NCBI GenBank assembly: GCA_026419785.1
Contig: JAODTK010005755.1
Coordinates: 1-64,000, forward strand
Length of the DNA: 64,000 bases
Reading direction: 5' to 3'
Origin: Sclerodactyla briareus
Lineage: Eukaryota > Echinodermata > Holothuroidea > Dendrochirotida > Sclerodactylidae
Position 1 is the stretch's first letter, and the number at the start of each line of letters is the position of its first letter. The position numbers were made by a program, and so were the translations under genes. Shown here in pieces: positions 1 through 11,560 of this stretch. The notes below the pieces were generated by a model. The model was not told the DNA's origin and made no database searches. It was given only the letters and a program-made list of their open reading frames with translations.

Positions 1-150
1 ATATGTCTGAACACTACCGGAAATATTGAGGGGAAGAGCCGCGTCGCCGCCACCGCCGCCGTCGTCGGAAGATTTCCTTGTTCAACGCAATAACTCTCTA
101 AAAACGCAACTGTCCGATTGGCACGAAATTTGCACACCTTTTCGGCCCTA
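1..150 (+). repeat. Fragment of the Helitron-like repeat family
   Basis: The left edge carries an ACTACCGGAAATATTG-type 5' block, then a (GCC)n-like run (CGTCGCCGCCACCGCC), then 'ataactctctaaaaacgc' and a diverged 'tgtccgattggcacgaaatttgcacacc' stretch. The same order of blocks is found near 16650, 44272 and 53447. The copy stops about where the GATACGATA-rich element begins, so it is either truncated or interrupted. Its true start lies at or before the window edge. Confidence 0.55.
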
Positions 151-246
151 AGGCTGTATCATAAAACTTGTGCGATACGATACAATAACGACACGATACG
201 ATACATTTTTCGGACGTCGAGTAAAAAGGTTTATTTTCAATAGGAG

Positions 247-1681
247 TGTTCACACCTCGTGTGCGATACGATACGATAACGATACTTACTATAAATTTAT
301 CGGACGTGAGTTGAAAATATTTTCAACTTTTATCGTACGATAATTTTATCGGATTCGATAAATTGCGCAATGCCGTGATAACTTGGCAATTCTGCGAAGA
401 CTAGGAACGCCAAACAGGCTATTGGGGGAAGGTTGGCGTGAAAAGTGGGTTTTCGTGATGAAATCAGGGGGTTTTGGATTAAGGGTATTGGGTAGTGACG
501 TTCCGGGGAAGACATTGGCCTCTGCTTGAGCTTCCTCGGTTCTATTTGCCGCCATGCATGGGACCTAATACGAAACCATATTTTATTCGAATCCATGATG
601 CCTTCCTCATATCTTAATAGAGCGTGACCCATTGAGGTAATGGGGAAGTCATGTTGCGTCGGGCGTCACCAATTACGATCATGTGACATGCAAAAAAGGA
701 GATATGCTGTTAGTAATGAGTGGCCTGGGTATTGTGGCTGTTTGAGAGGGGGAGGGTAGGAGAGAGTTTTCCAGAGAGGGTCGATCAACAGCCTGACGTC
801 TTGACGGGAACTTCATACTAACCTTCATGGTGAAGAAAGAGTCGGGCAAAGAAACGAAGGAGGCAACGGAAATAATCTATCGGGGGATATAATGTCGATC
901 TAACTCCAAGATAAATGTCATGTAGGTCCGGTAGGAAAGTAGTGTGGCACATGTTGGACGAAGAGCCGTAGGATTATTTCTCACGTGCTTGTTCTGACAG
1001 TAACCAGCTCCATTAACCAGTTCCATTGACTGAATGCCTTCTCGGCTACCCTTCACTCTTCATTTATTAATTCTTGGTTTACGAAGCTGGGTGTCCAACG
1101 GAAAGGTAGGCGGGGATGGCGATGTCAGCTGCCTGTTCGTGATCGTCAATTGGCGCTCCTTTTGGGCTCCCGTGACGATACCGACGCGTCTGCCTCCACG
1201 AGACCCCTTGGGGTTTTAGGGCCGTCCGCCGGGCGGACAAGTAACGCATGGTTGGCGCAGCTGCGCGGGTACCTCCGGAGAGTTGGGGGGGTGGTGGCAG
1301 GCTCAGGAACATGCTCGACTACTAGCGAAGCAGTCTGTAACTGTGTTGTTCGCTTCAAAATGGGTCGATAACCACTATTTCATGCCTCCTACCAGTACTG
1401 AAAAAGACTACAAGCTTCGAATTGCTTTTGAAATTGGTCAATTCTTGGTAGTCAACAATTTTGCCGACGAGGCTATTTCACCGTCTGAAGCGACAAAAGG
1501 GGGAAACTTGGGCTTTTTCTTCGACGAAAATCCCACCACTTTCCCTCCGTCATGTTAGCACCAGAGAACAGAAATCCGTAAATGTTATCGTACGACATTT
1601 TTATTCGCACAAGTGTGAACACCTTCTCCATCCGATAAATTTATCGTATCGGATGGTATCGTATCGCACACGTGTGAACAG
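247..1681. mobile_element. Putative DNA transposon with imperfect terminal inverted repeats
   Basis: The left end begins TGTTCACACC and runs through GTGTGCGATACGATACGATA to ATAAATTTATCGGA. The right end, read on the other strand, begins TGTTCACACGTGTGCGATAC and also reaches GATAAATTTATCGGA, giving TIRs of about 60 bp. A second, weaker copy of the left repeat lies just outside at about 156-225, and a second right repeat lies at 1606-1625. The interior has a 20-bp perfect palindrome (309-328), a 12-bp one (331-342) and an odd palindrome GTCCGCC-G-GGCGGAC (1224-1238). No transposase domain or convincing target-site duplication is visible, so it looks non-autonomous and the superfamily is unassigned. 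Confidence 0.55.
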
Positions 1682-4600
1682 CGCTTGGGAATCCGAGGTT
1701 TGAATGTGGGTATTGCTGCACCACTCTGGCGCGGGCCATCTTGGATTTCCAACGAAACTGAACGAATGGTGGTGTTTGTACAATATCTCACTAAGTGCCT
1801 TGTCGGATCCCAGGAACTTGCACACATTATCGTCCTGGTGAGAATCTGATGGGGTCGAAAAAGTGGGGTCGCCCGACCGCTCTGACCATTGCCATTTCGT
1901 TCGGATTTTTACCGAAAATGATGTTTTTCGCTGATTTGGCGCGCGTTTTGGAGCATGTCGATCATTTTGAGACCACTTTTTTGTTTCGCTCCATATGACC
2001 TCACCCCCAGGCGGGGCTGCCATTTTGATTTTTTGAAAATTTCTACAATTTCCGCTGTTTTGCGAGCAATGTCATCCTGATTCGTCCAAAGTGGGGATGT
2101 TAGCACGTGGCGACTTTACTTAGGCGCTGTGTAGTTCCATTCCGGATCCAGTGCTAATGTGAACAGGTAGAGTGCCCTTTATAGTTTATATAGGCAACTA
2201 AGTGCATTCCTGCCCTCTTTTAGATAAACACAGTATGAATGAAATTTAGACTAAAGTATGCCCCTTCCGCAGCGGTGGACAATGTTCCTATAACACTCCA
2301 GAATTTTTTCTTCAAAAAATCTACGTAATACCTAATTTGAAACTTCAAAACATGAATATCAATATTTGGAACTTCAGAAAGCATTGATCCAAGGTATTTG
2401 AAGTTGAAGTGTATTAGATGACATTATTATGGAATTGCCCATACGGGAATAGTTTTGAGGATAGCGAGTATACGTAGGGCCCGATAAACATTTTTCCAGC
2501 AACCGGTCCCAGCATAACCCCATCCTTGAAAAAATACCAGAGAATTGCTTTACAATCATCTTCAAGCATATGCTTCAAACTCTTCCGCCTTGCAGCAATT
2601 GAGGAATATCACGATTATGAGAGGGCGAACCTCTATAATCGATATAAGGGGCAGGAGAGACCATAGGGAAACAGGGGGGTGACCCTGGAGGAGCGCCCTC
2701 TGTGGTCGGTTGGACCCCGCCCACAACTCCCTCGGTCGCACCATTTGAACTTCACTCGGATCGCCGTCGGTGCTATTTACCCACTCCTCACTCCCGTCCC
2801 AAGTCTGAGCTACGAACGATTCGCTTGTGAAGAAGTGTTGTTTTCACTCGGAATCCGATTGTCGAAGGATTTGTGAGACGAGCGTCACCGATCGCACTTT
2901 TAATGTCCATATTTTTGTATCCAACGCTGCCAACATCGTCACAACAGGTGTTGCTCCCACATACGGGAGGGGTTGTTGTTTTCACCTGGGTCAGATGCGG
3001 ACGGAATATGACGTCTGCGTGATCAAGTGTCGGGCGACCGTACTTACTCTCGCCGCTTGTGTCATACCAATGCTGCCACAAGTGGTCGTACTGAAGTGTC
3101 GATTCTTCACCCGGCCGTCCAGCGTCGTCATTCGCGGCTTTCTCTGTGGGGTGTCACGGCAGCCAAGCTGACACTGTCGACGGGGGTCGTATCGTTGGCA
3201 TCGCAGACCACGATCTCCACGCTCCTTTCTACCATAGGGGGGCTGAATCGACATGTCCAATTCCCTGCGTCTTCTTCCGATGCGCGGGATTATAACCATT
3301 CTGGAAATATTGATAGCATATTCATTTTTCCTAAATTACGGTGAGCATGCAAACGGGCTCGCCCCTTGCAAGAAACAGCGAGGTCTTCCCCTGCAGTTTG
3401 TCAGCTCGGAATGCGGGTTCACCTTCCAAACAACCATTCGAAAAAGAAGTGGAATTCTGGTCCGTGACACACCGTACTTCAGCGTTTCGTTCTCGGTGAC
3501 GACAATTGGTCTTAAGTGGGGCTGAGATGTACCCAATGATAGGGACGATGCTAGCATGGTACAAAACAACAATAGTCAAGCTTCCATCCATCTTCTTAAC
3601 GTTATCTATCCACATGAGTGTGTCAAGCCTGGTTTGTCGCTTTGTGCGGCCTAAAAATGTGATGTTAATTGTATGTTTAATGCGAACTGAAAGCCCACAA
3701 GTTGCAGGGACGTTATTGAAAATAAAACAATTGGTCATCTGCCGTTGAAAATGAAGCTATCATCTAAGGAAGCTAGGTGAACGAACCAAAATAGGTACGG
3801 TTCGTCTTGTTGGCAAAACCGCGGATCCCGCTTTAATTCAGACTGCGTAAACTTTGCTATTACCCAAGTACATCGCGGAATAGTGCAATTAATTAGCAGA
3901 GGTGACAAATCTGAATGATCCACGGGCTCCACCGGCCGTCCAGTGCTAATACCCATGAGCTCTTACACGAGTGGACTGATTGATTGATGAGAGAGGAACA
4001 TCACCTTAAATACCCAGTCGTTTTGCCCCGGTGTTCTGCTTTGGTCTGATAGCAAATAGTCAGTGACAATTTGACCTATCCATTGACAAGGTCTCATGCA
4101 CCAACTGATCAACGAATATGGAGGAGACCAAATATGACTAAACACTTTAATTCTTTCAGTCTTCGTAAATGAGTCTTTCTTTTTTTATCCGGATAGTGTT
4201 TTTCGATGACATGCATGGTACTGGCAACAGCGACACAGGCCGTAACAAAAAAAAAGTACCTCGATTAATCCGCCAGGGAGGATATAATACGAACAGGCTT
4301 CAAAAGGGCTTCGGTCGACTCGACGGAAAACGGGTACCGCTGATTGGTAGGCGCAACCGTTTCTGCTCCAACAAATAGTTCTGGCTCGCTATCTGTGGCT
4401 GTCTTTGTATATATGATCATTTTTGCTCGATGAGTGGAACGAAAAAAGAACCTGTGGAAAATCTTCGCCGTTGGTTTGAAGCGTGGAGTGGATGTAACTA
4501 TATTTATTAGACAATGCATTGCTCGAATAAATGATCCTCCGAGGCTGCTATACAGAATAGAATGATTCATATGCAAGGAACTCGCAACTAATAGTCGCAC

Positions 4601-6571
4601 AATATCCTTTGAAATTCGGAAATAAATCACAGCCGAAGAACTAGAATGATCATATCATGGACCGATCAGTGGACGAGCCTATATATCTGACTTTGTCCTC
4701 AGAAAATAAAATATAGTGTAGGTATAGTTTCCATTCTAATATTCGTGTAAGAATAAAGGCCTGTACACCGATGGATTTCTCCAACTTGTTCTAACAGAGC
4801 AAATCGTCAATATATGAAGGTCCTATATTAATCCGGTATTCACAACTCCATGCCTGGAGGCCCTAACGTTACTGCGGTGTTCTTCCTATACGGAGGTACC
4901 TAATGTATATATGCTTGACAGGCAATGGTGGACTACGACCAGGGAAATTAGATACCCTGGTGCCAAATGGCGGTTGTGAATTCTGCTGGTAGGGATACCT
5001 TACCTAGTTACCAGACAGAATAGAAAAACATCCAATAGTCGGATACTATTTTTACGTGTTAACAAAATTACACGACGAATCCCGTTTAAGTACCGGTACC
5101 ATACGGAAGGCAGATAGGGTTGATCTAGAACACAAAGTAGCCTGTTGAGCGCTATCAAAAGATTATTACCCATATGACTTGGGAATAAGTGGAGGTGCGG
5201 GGGCTTAAATGTGGTGGTTCCAAAGGTAAAATCGGTTCACGTGGGGATTCAATCGTGCTTCGCACCCTCATCGGTGGCGTAAACAGTACATTATATTTGA
5301 AATGTAGTATCCAAACCACAGAATGATGCTCCAACGGCCTGAACAATTGCACCGAATAGCTACCCAAAGTGATGGCTGGCGGTATGCAGGAGCCTGTTGC
5401 CACACCAATCTGGAAGTCCAACAGAGGTATCGGACTTTCGTACTACTGGTTATTGAGGAGTGTAGGAAGTGGGAAAACGACTTCTCAGCACCATAGGCTT
5501 TTCTTTTTAAAATGGTAACGGTGGTGCTGAATGAAAATAGTTAGCTATAATGGAATCACCCTGAAGCTTTCGCCCACCATCGGTTAGTGCACAAACAGAC
5601 TTTTAACAGGATGGTAATTCTTAGGAGCTAGCATCCTGACCCCAGCTTGAGCACTGTTGACACTGTCGGAGTGTTAGGGCAACACTGGAACCACCTCTAT
5701 CGTTTTATCTGCTAGGTTAAGATTAAACCGGTTATTTCAATAGACGAGACCCCACGCATGACCCTCTCCATGACCCAGACCTTACAGGTACATTGCGTGA
5801 GGATTGAAAGGTGTTGGAAGACAGGGGGGTTAGTGTGCAACCCATGTTCATTCTACTGAAACAATGGAGTATGAAACAGAGAAATTACTATCAAACTTGA
5901 GAGTACTCTAATCAGGGCGCGGCGGAATGTTAAATTGGATTGGGGGCGGGGGGGTGCTAATGGTGATGTGTATATCTAAGCTGTGCGACACCATTGGTTG
6001 GCGCGTAGCGTGAACGGAATTTTTTGGGTTTCCATGTCCTCTAGATGGCCGCGAAAACGGCATTTGCGGGAGTGGCCGTGCTACCATATTTAGGAATAAA
6101 ATTACATGTTCTCTGGAGTGGAAATTGCATGAATATCAGAAAGATCAGAGAAAAAATGCAATTTGAATACAAGTTTTAATACAAGTGAATGAACAAATGT
6201 CACGCCTACCAGGATCCATGATTCCAGCCTTATTTACATTTAAAACACCCTTTCTAAGAGGGCGAAAAAAATAAAAATCGACAGACAGCAGAATGATGTT
6301 TTTTTTTAATGACACGGTTTCGTCGGGGGTGGGGTGAATGACGTGAGAGGTCAAAAATACGTTATTCCAACGTGGGTTCTTTTCTATTCGTTCTCATCGA
6401 GGCTCAAATCGAGGACTACTAAATTTTGGTGCTTGAATATACGTACGCAAATGTCCAGCGGATTTATGTTACTGTTTGAGACAACACTGTGGTCGTATGA
6501 GCCACGTTTGTTGATATTAGGTGAGAGGACTCAACGTTTTAACTTGCAAACTCCGCGAGCATTTTTCTAAA
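1682..6571. other. Intergenic or intronic DNA, no gene recognised
   Basis: About 4.9 kb with only short frames in all six readings. A 140-codon minus-strand frame (1601-2023) opens with ATGGCAGCCCCGCCTGG in good start context, but it runs into the right end of the preceding transposon and resembles no family I know. No tRNA, no RT motif and no clear tandem repeat is visible. Confidence 0.4.
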
Positions 6572-6629
6572 GGGGGGGGGGGGGGGGGGGGGGGTCAGGA
6601 GTAAAAAATATCAGTTTTTTTTTTTTTTT
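6572..6629 (+). repeat. G23 homopolymer followed by a T15 run
   Basis: Twenty-three consecutive G at 6572-6594 are followed by a short spacer and fifteen T at 6615-6629. This is the longest G run in the window. Its exact length is unreliable if the assembly comes from noisy reads. Confidence 0.9.
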
Positions 6630-7619
6630 GCAGAGCTTGACAAAGGTGGAATATCTGATGTGAGGGCTGCTCCTTAATTGCTTTCAGGAGTGCTCTATTG
6701 AATTACCAGAAAAATTTAACTCACCAAGCTGGTCGTCATTTTTATGTATTTACCACCATCTTTTAGCAACCAATACATGCATTTTTTCCTAAAAAAGTAA
6801 GCCTGCCTACCTGTAGCAGAACGTTAGCATGGGCGGCTGCGAGCACGGAGGAACGGGGGACGTGAGAGGGACATGTCCCCCCAATTATTTTTGGTGGGAC
6901 GGTCAAATAATATCAAAATATCCCCCCAAATATTTGCGGACTGGTGAAAAAAAAACTCCTTATAATCATAGTATCAGCACGGGCCATAACAAATAAAGTC
7001 CAACTCCAGGATTTCTTATTACGATTGCTAAAGTGATGTTAAGAAGGCCGAAGGCGCTGTAACCTGTCTTTTCCGCTACATTTATAATAAACTTGTCCGA
7101 CGATTCTGGCAAATTTATGATTTGTGTTCCATACGTGTCATCTTCAAGTGTTGGGCATTGAAACATATGGGTAGGGCCCACAAGGAGAATTTGGTTGGAA
7201 ATTCATGTCCCCCCCCCCTTCCCCTACAACAATGCGGGATCCAACTGCCATTGCGTAACACTGCACACAGTTAGTCTACTTCTGATCCATTAAGTTTTCC
7301 AGGATGCTTTTGCCAGCCTGACGTGCTTGTTTTTAAATAAAAGATGAAAGCATATGTAACTAAAAACAAAAGGGCAGGGGGATCGGGCACATCAGGTATG
7401 GAGGGTTTACGTGATTGAGAATGGATATACAGGCGCGAAGCGGAGAGAAAATTCTGAGACGACCAATTTGAAAGGAAAAAAATCTGAAAAATGACCAAAT
7501 GCTGCTGACTGGCTCAAATCCTTTTATTCAAATGCCCGAAAAATGCACCACATTTTCCACGACAGTGGGGTTCACAGCAATTTTCAATCTGCGGGCCGCA
7601 GCGTCCAACCCAATTGGAA
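6630..7619. other. No gene recognised; contains a CCCCCC-flanked dispersed repeat
   Basis: Around 6875-6940 there is a block with GACATGTCCCCCCAA and a diverged second TATCCCCCCAAATATT copy, a motif type that recurs near the other G/C runs of the window. Another C9-C10 run is at about 7208-7218. Nothing coding is supported. Confidence 0.4.
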
Positions 7620-8660
7620 GGGGTTCTCGATGGAAGATCTCTAAAACATGGCTATGGTAGGAATGGAGACCACGATGAAGAAATATACGATTACTCGATC
7701 AGCTTTCGGAAAATTTATGTCAATTTAAGTGATGGCTTATGGCTAATTAAGTCACGGGAAGTTGCCCGCGGATCATGCAATATGGGGGGGGGGGGGGGTA
7801 TGTATGACTATTTTTTCTGGTCCGTACGGTCAATGACGTGTGGTGCGAATTGTAATGAAGAAGCATGAGATCGTACGTCAAGAGCGTTTCTTGAGTATAC
7901 ATTCAGGAAATTATAGTAAATTTTGGGGATGTTGCTGACTGCATAAGCCATGGGAGGAAGTCGGGTTTTCCGGCAATCTGGGGGATTAGTAAGGCTAAAA
8001 ATTTCCTCGTACCATACGCGTCAACTGATGCTGGCCCAAATTGTAAGGAATAAAACATCGATCAGTCCTTCGAGAACGTTTATTGAAATATAAATTCTGA
8101 AAATTAATTGCCAATTTTTGGAACGTTGCTCACTGCCATACGGCGGGGACGTGCCGGTTCTGCCCAATTCTGGGGGGGGGGGGAAAAATCAAAATCTGTA
8201 AGACGAAAATTTTCCTTGTACCCTTCGCGTGGCGGGTAGCCCGAATCGTGAGGAATGGACATCGATCAGTTCCTCAAGGACGGTTTCTTGAACCTATAAT
8301 TTTAAATTGATTGCCAATTTTGGGACGTTGCTTACTGCCATACGGTCCGGAAGGTGCCGTTTCTGCAGAATCTGAGGTCTGTTGTAAAACTAGAAATTTC
8401 CTTGTACCCTACGCGTCAACGACCGACGGTGACCAAAATTGTACGGAATAATCATTGTGATCAGTTCCCTCAAGAATGTTTCTTGAAACTTAAAATTCGG
8501 AATTTATGCCATTTGTTAGTGGATGCGGCTTACTGCCTAGGGCCCGGGGAGTGCCTTTTTCCTGCAATCTGGCGGTCTGTAAAACAAAAAATTCAATTGG
8601 ACGCTGCGCGCGCCAACCGATGGTGCGCTCGGCTTAGATTGTCTGACCTCATAGGTCCCC
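7620..8660. repeat. Tandem array of about five diverged ~198-bp units
   Basis: A landmark reading roughly GTTGCTNACTGCCATACGG recurs at 7731 (diverged), 7931, 8125, 8327 and 8525, intervals of 200, 194, 202 and 198 bp. Each unit also has a G-rich patch 30-50 bp later, a 'aaatttccttgtacc..acgcgtcaac' block, and 'gatcagttcctcaagaacgtttcttgaa'-like text split across the unit end. The units are visibly degenerate, so this is an old satellite-like array, not a recent expansion. A single related monomer lies at about 31318-31480. Confidence 0.8.
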
Positions 8661-9010
8661 CCCCCCCCATATCAACATAGATCGCCGCCCCCTGGAACAT
8701 AGGTACAATTTCATCGAGGGATTTTTTGTCAGTTGTATCGAATGAAATATGACCTGCCTGGAAAAATTGTCATGCATTTTAATTTTTTCCCAGAAAATTA
8801 TGGATTTTTGTCGAAAACTCGTTGACGTAGATAAACTTACAAAGTGTATCAATGTGGCACAAACCATTTTGCATCTAAGCAGTATAATGACTCAAAAAAT
8901 CGCAAAGGGGATGGGAACCCCCTCCCCTTAGACCCCTCCCCCCATTCAGACAACCCGTGCAAATTGTCCCCCCCCCCCCCCCTATCGTAAAAACCCTGGC
9001 GCCGCCCCTA
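8656..9010 (-). repeat. Dispersed G-run repeat, minus orientation
   Basis: On the minus strand this reads GGGGCGGCGCCAGGG, an A/T-rich step, a run of 15 G (C run at 8968-8982), TGAATGGGGGGAGGGGTCTA, then GGGGAGGGGGTTCCC. The same blocks recur at 18640-18735 and 42560-42605, and the C12 run at 8657-8668 marks another edge. It matches the poly-G marked repeat class of this window. I see no coding potential. Confidence 0.55.
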
Positions 9011-10130
9011 TTTCTAAGTATGCTACGTGTTGACAGGTTGATATCGCTGTCGTTTCCTTCCCGCGAATGTTTAGCTATGCCCATGTGCATATATGAAGCA
9101 TGTATGTCAAACAACTCATTTGAAATTGCAAAAAATTTGAAGATTGACCGACCAAAGTAATCCTTACACTCTCATGGATGAGGGTGATCCCACCGAAATT
9201 TTTATTCTTTAAATTTGGTATGCTCTTTGCTGAAATATAGACCTACCAACGTACTGTACATCAATACATACCATTTTTCAAATGGATACGTTCGTAATAG
9301 TTACTTAATTTTACATATTCTTAACATCTGAAGAATGAAGCATTAAGCACATGCTGAGTAGGAACATGTTTCGTCTTGAATTAATTCGAAATAGTTTCAG
9401 CCTTCGTTAATCACGTGACAAGGCATATTACCAGCGAAATAAATACAAGGAAATAATACTGCAACACTGTGTTTATATTGCCGTTAGCCTATATATCACC
9501 GAAGGGTACAATTGTTTAATCCTTTAAAATGGCCATCGGACTTAGGTCATATTTAGTAGTAAGTAATAGGCTCTACATCCTTACAGCATCGCAACCTCGA
9601 TTGATGATTGATGGGTTGTCTGAGAGCAAAGGATTACCAACGGGCGCTATGGTACCATAATGTGGCCCACGCCAGATATTCAATTGCAAACCGCCAGAGA
9701 TTTTTGCATTTTGAATGTACTTCGTGCATATACCCTAATTGTCCCAGATTGTGTTAATTTCTTTGTGGTACACTAATTTTGGCTGAACTGAATGAAATAT
9801 GATCTCAGAGACAATATCGTCCCAACGTGGACTAGCGTACTGTAGACATGTTTATAGATCCCTCCAGAGTGTTAATGTTTCCGAAGTAGTGAATATGTCA
9901 AACCGATGCGATCGCGCAGAGTACAGGCCTTCTGCCTACGAGTTTACATTACGGCAACGGGACCGTAAAGATACAACTGAAGAGATATCATATGGCTATA
10001 TATAGTCAGAGGTGGCTTATATGATTGATGTCAATATTCACGGAGTATTCCTCGAAATGTTGAAATATTAATTAACCAGGTAAGGCAACAGCAATTAAAT
10101 ACATAGATTGAATGTTTTCTGAACAATCTG
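9011..10130. other. No gene recognised
   Basis: AT-rich sequence with no long frame and no repeat I could pair inside the window. A short ATG frame at 9799-10005 is not convincing. Confidence 0.4.
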
Positions 10131-10245
10131 CCAATATTTGGGGGGCGCCCTAACAACAAGCGTTTGCCCCCTCATTTTTCCAAAATGGGGGGTGGGGGCG
10201 ATGCCTCCAAGCCTCCCCCCCCCGGTTCCGCCGCCACTGCTCTCA
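10131..10245 (-). repeat. G/C-run dispersed repeat fragment
   Basis: Contains GGGGGGCGCC, 'gccccctcatttttccaaaatgggg' and a C9 run, ending GGTTCCGCCGCCACTG. On the minus strand the 3' part reads CAGTGGCGGCGGAACCGGGG, the typical entry of the poly-G repeat class (compare 17986-18010 and 33253-33290). Confidence 0.5.
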
Positions 10246-11246
10246 AAAAAGACTATCATGTTATAGATGTACACGACAGGCCCATGACGGTCTCTCCGAG
10301 ACTGCCCAAACGTCCAATTAATTAAGAGCACCCCGAAGACACCGAGACGAAAGAAAATTATTGCCTTTGCCAAAAAGAAAAACATTTATTGGCTTCGAAC
10401 GAGTTTACTTCTCTGGGAGTTGCACCCCGACTGCCCCAGGCACTGGCGGCACGCAGCCCGAAAGTGAGGAACCTTGTTCAAGATTCTCTAGCGAAGAATT
10501 CGGAGAGGGTTACAGATGGTACCGACTGCGGGGTCTCATCGGTAGAGTCGGAGGTCATGACGTGAACTTCGCGTGATGATGCTGTTTTGACTGCCGAGCT
10601 CGTGGATTCTCGGGTCGATGCCCGTAAGGACAATCATCGTGAGGCAAATCCGTTGGGGATTCAAGATCATGGGCTAAAACTAAGATCCAATCCTTTGGTG
10701 GAATCTAGGACAGTAGCGCAGCCACTCCCCTCCCCGACAAAAAAATCGAGAGGGGAAATCGAGGGCTAAACACGGAGGGGGAGAGGAAACTATGAGAAAA
10801 AATAGTGGGAAGACAGGAAAGAATCACTCACGATTGGGAGGGATATGAATTGAATTATTGCGGGACAAGTGGCCCAACTGGCATTGAGGTAATGGAGGTA
10901 TGGTGAGATTACGAGAGAGCCGACGCCCTCGTTCGTTTACCTCGGCAGTGTCATTAGTGACTCGCTGGCATATGGAGTTATGAAGTCAACGGATTGCGGT
11001 TTGTGGTAGGTCGCGATATATGAGCAGGAGAACCACGCTCTGTGTTTTTGGCTCTGTGGTGCTTCCAGTCTGAGGCCTCGGGACGGTCACTGATGGATGG
11101 AGGGAAATTTCTTTTACTTCTCGCTTAGCCGCATTCCTTGGTATATGTTGGCAGGACCGTGGGTCTAATACCAGTGTTCTCGGGGAGGCGGGGATGGTGG
11201 AGGGGGTTACCTGTTTGTTGATTCTCGATCGTCAACTGCGTTTTTT
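10246..11246. other. No gene recognised
   Basis: Mixed-composition DNA with a short purine-rich strand bias near 10735-10815. No RNA gene, TE protein or paired repeat is visible. Confidence 0.4.
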
Positions 11247-11560
11247 AGCTGCGGGGGGAGAGCAGCTCACAAGTCATCATGTCTCACCTTCCGTTCGTTC
11301 GTTCGTTCGTCGTTCGTTCGTTCGTTCGTCCGTTCGTCCGTTCGTTCGTTCCCTTCTGTTTCGGTCATCATTCATAACTTCGACACCATACTGCGATCAG
11401 GTTGAAAACTTGGGGGGTGGATGAAGCTTGCTACTGGCTAAGCTTAGCTACATTTCTGTTTGCATAGTGTATTAGATTTTAATTAAATCCAAGTTAAAAT
11501 TACCCCAATTTCCAACTTTATTGTGAGCTCTCCTGCTGCCAGAAAGTTTGTTTACAGTAC
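11247..11560 (+). repeat. Left arm of a 3.6-kb-spaced inverted repeat, with (TTCG)n
   Basis: Begins with an AGCTG...CAGCT hairpin (11247-11267), then CACAAGTCATCATGTCT, a (TTCG)n microsatellite at about 11291-11350, then GATGAAGCTTGCTACTGGCT and a TTTTAATTAAATCCAA block. The same order occurs on the minus strand at 15075-15373. The two arms are clearly homologous over about 300 bp, with indels. Confidence 0.8.

Noticed and set aside
1601..2023. 140-codon minus-strand frame starting MAAPPGGEV
   Set aside because: Good start context, but the 3' third is the right TIR of the neighbouring transposon and the rest is unrecognised.
7620..8660. CRISPR-like array
   Set aside because: Whole 198-bp units are repeated and diverged; there are no short constant repeats with unique spacers, and the context is eukaryotic.
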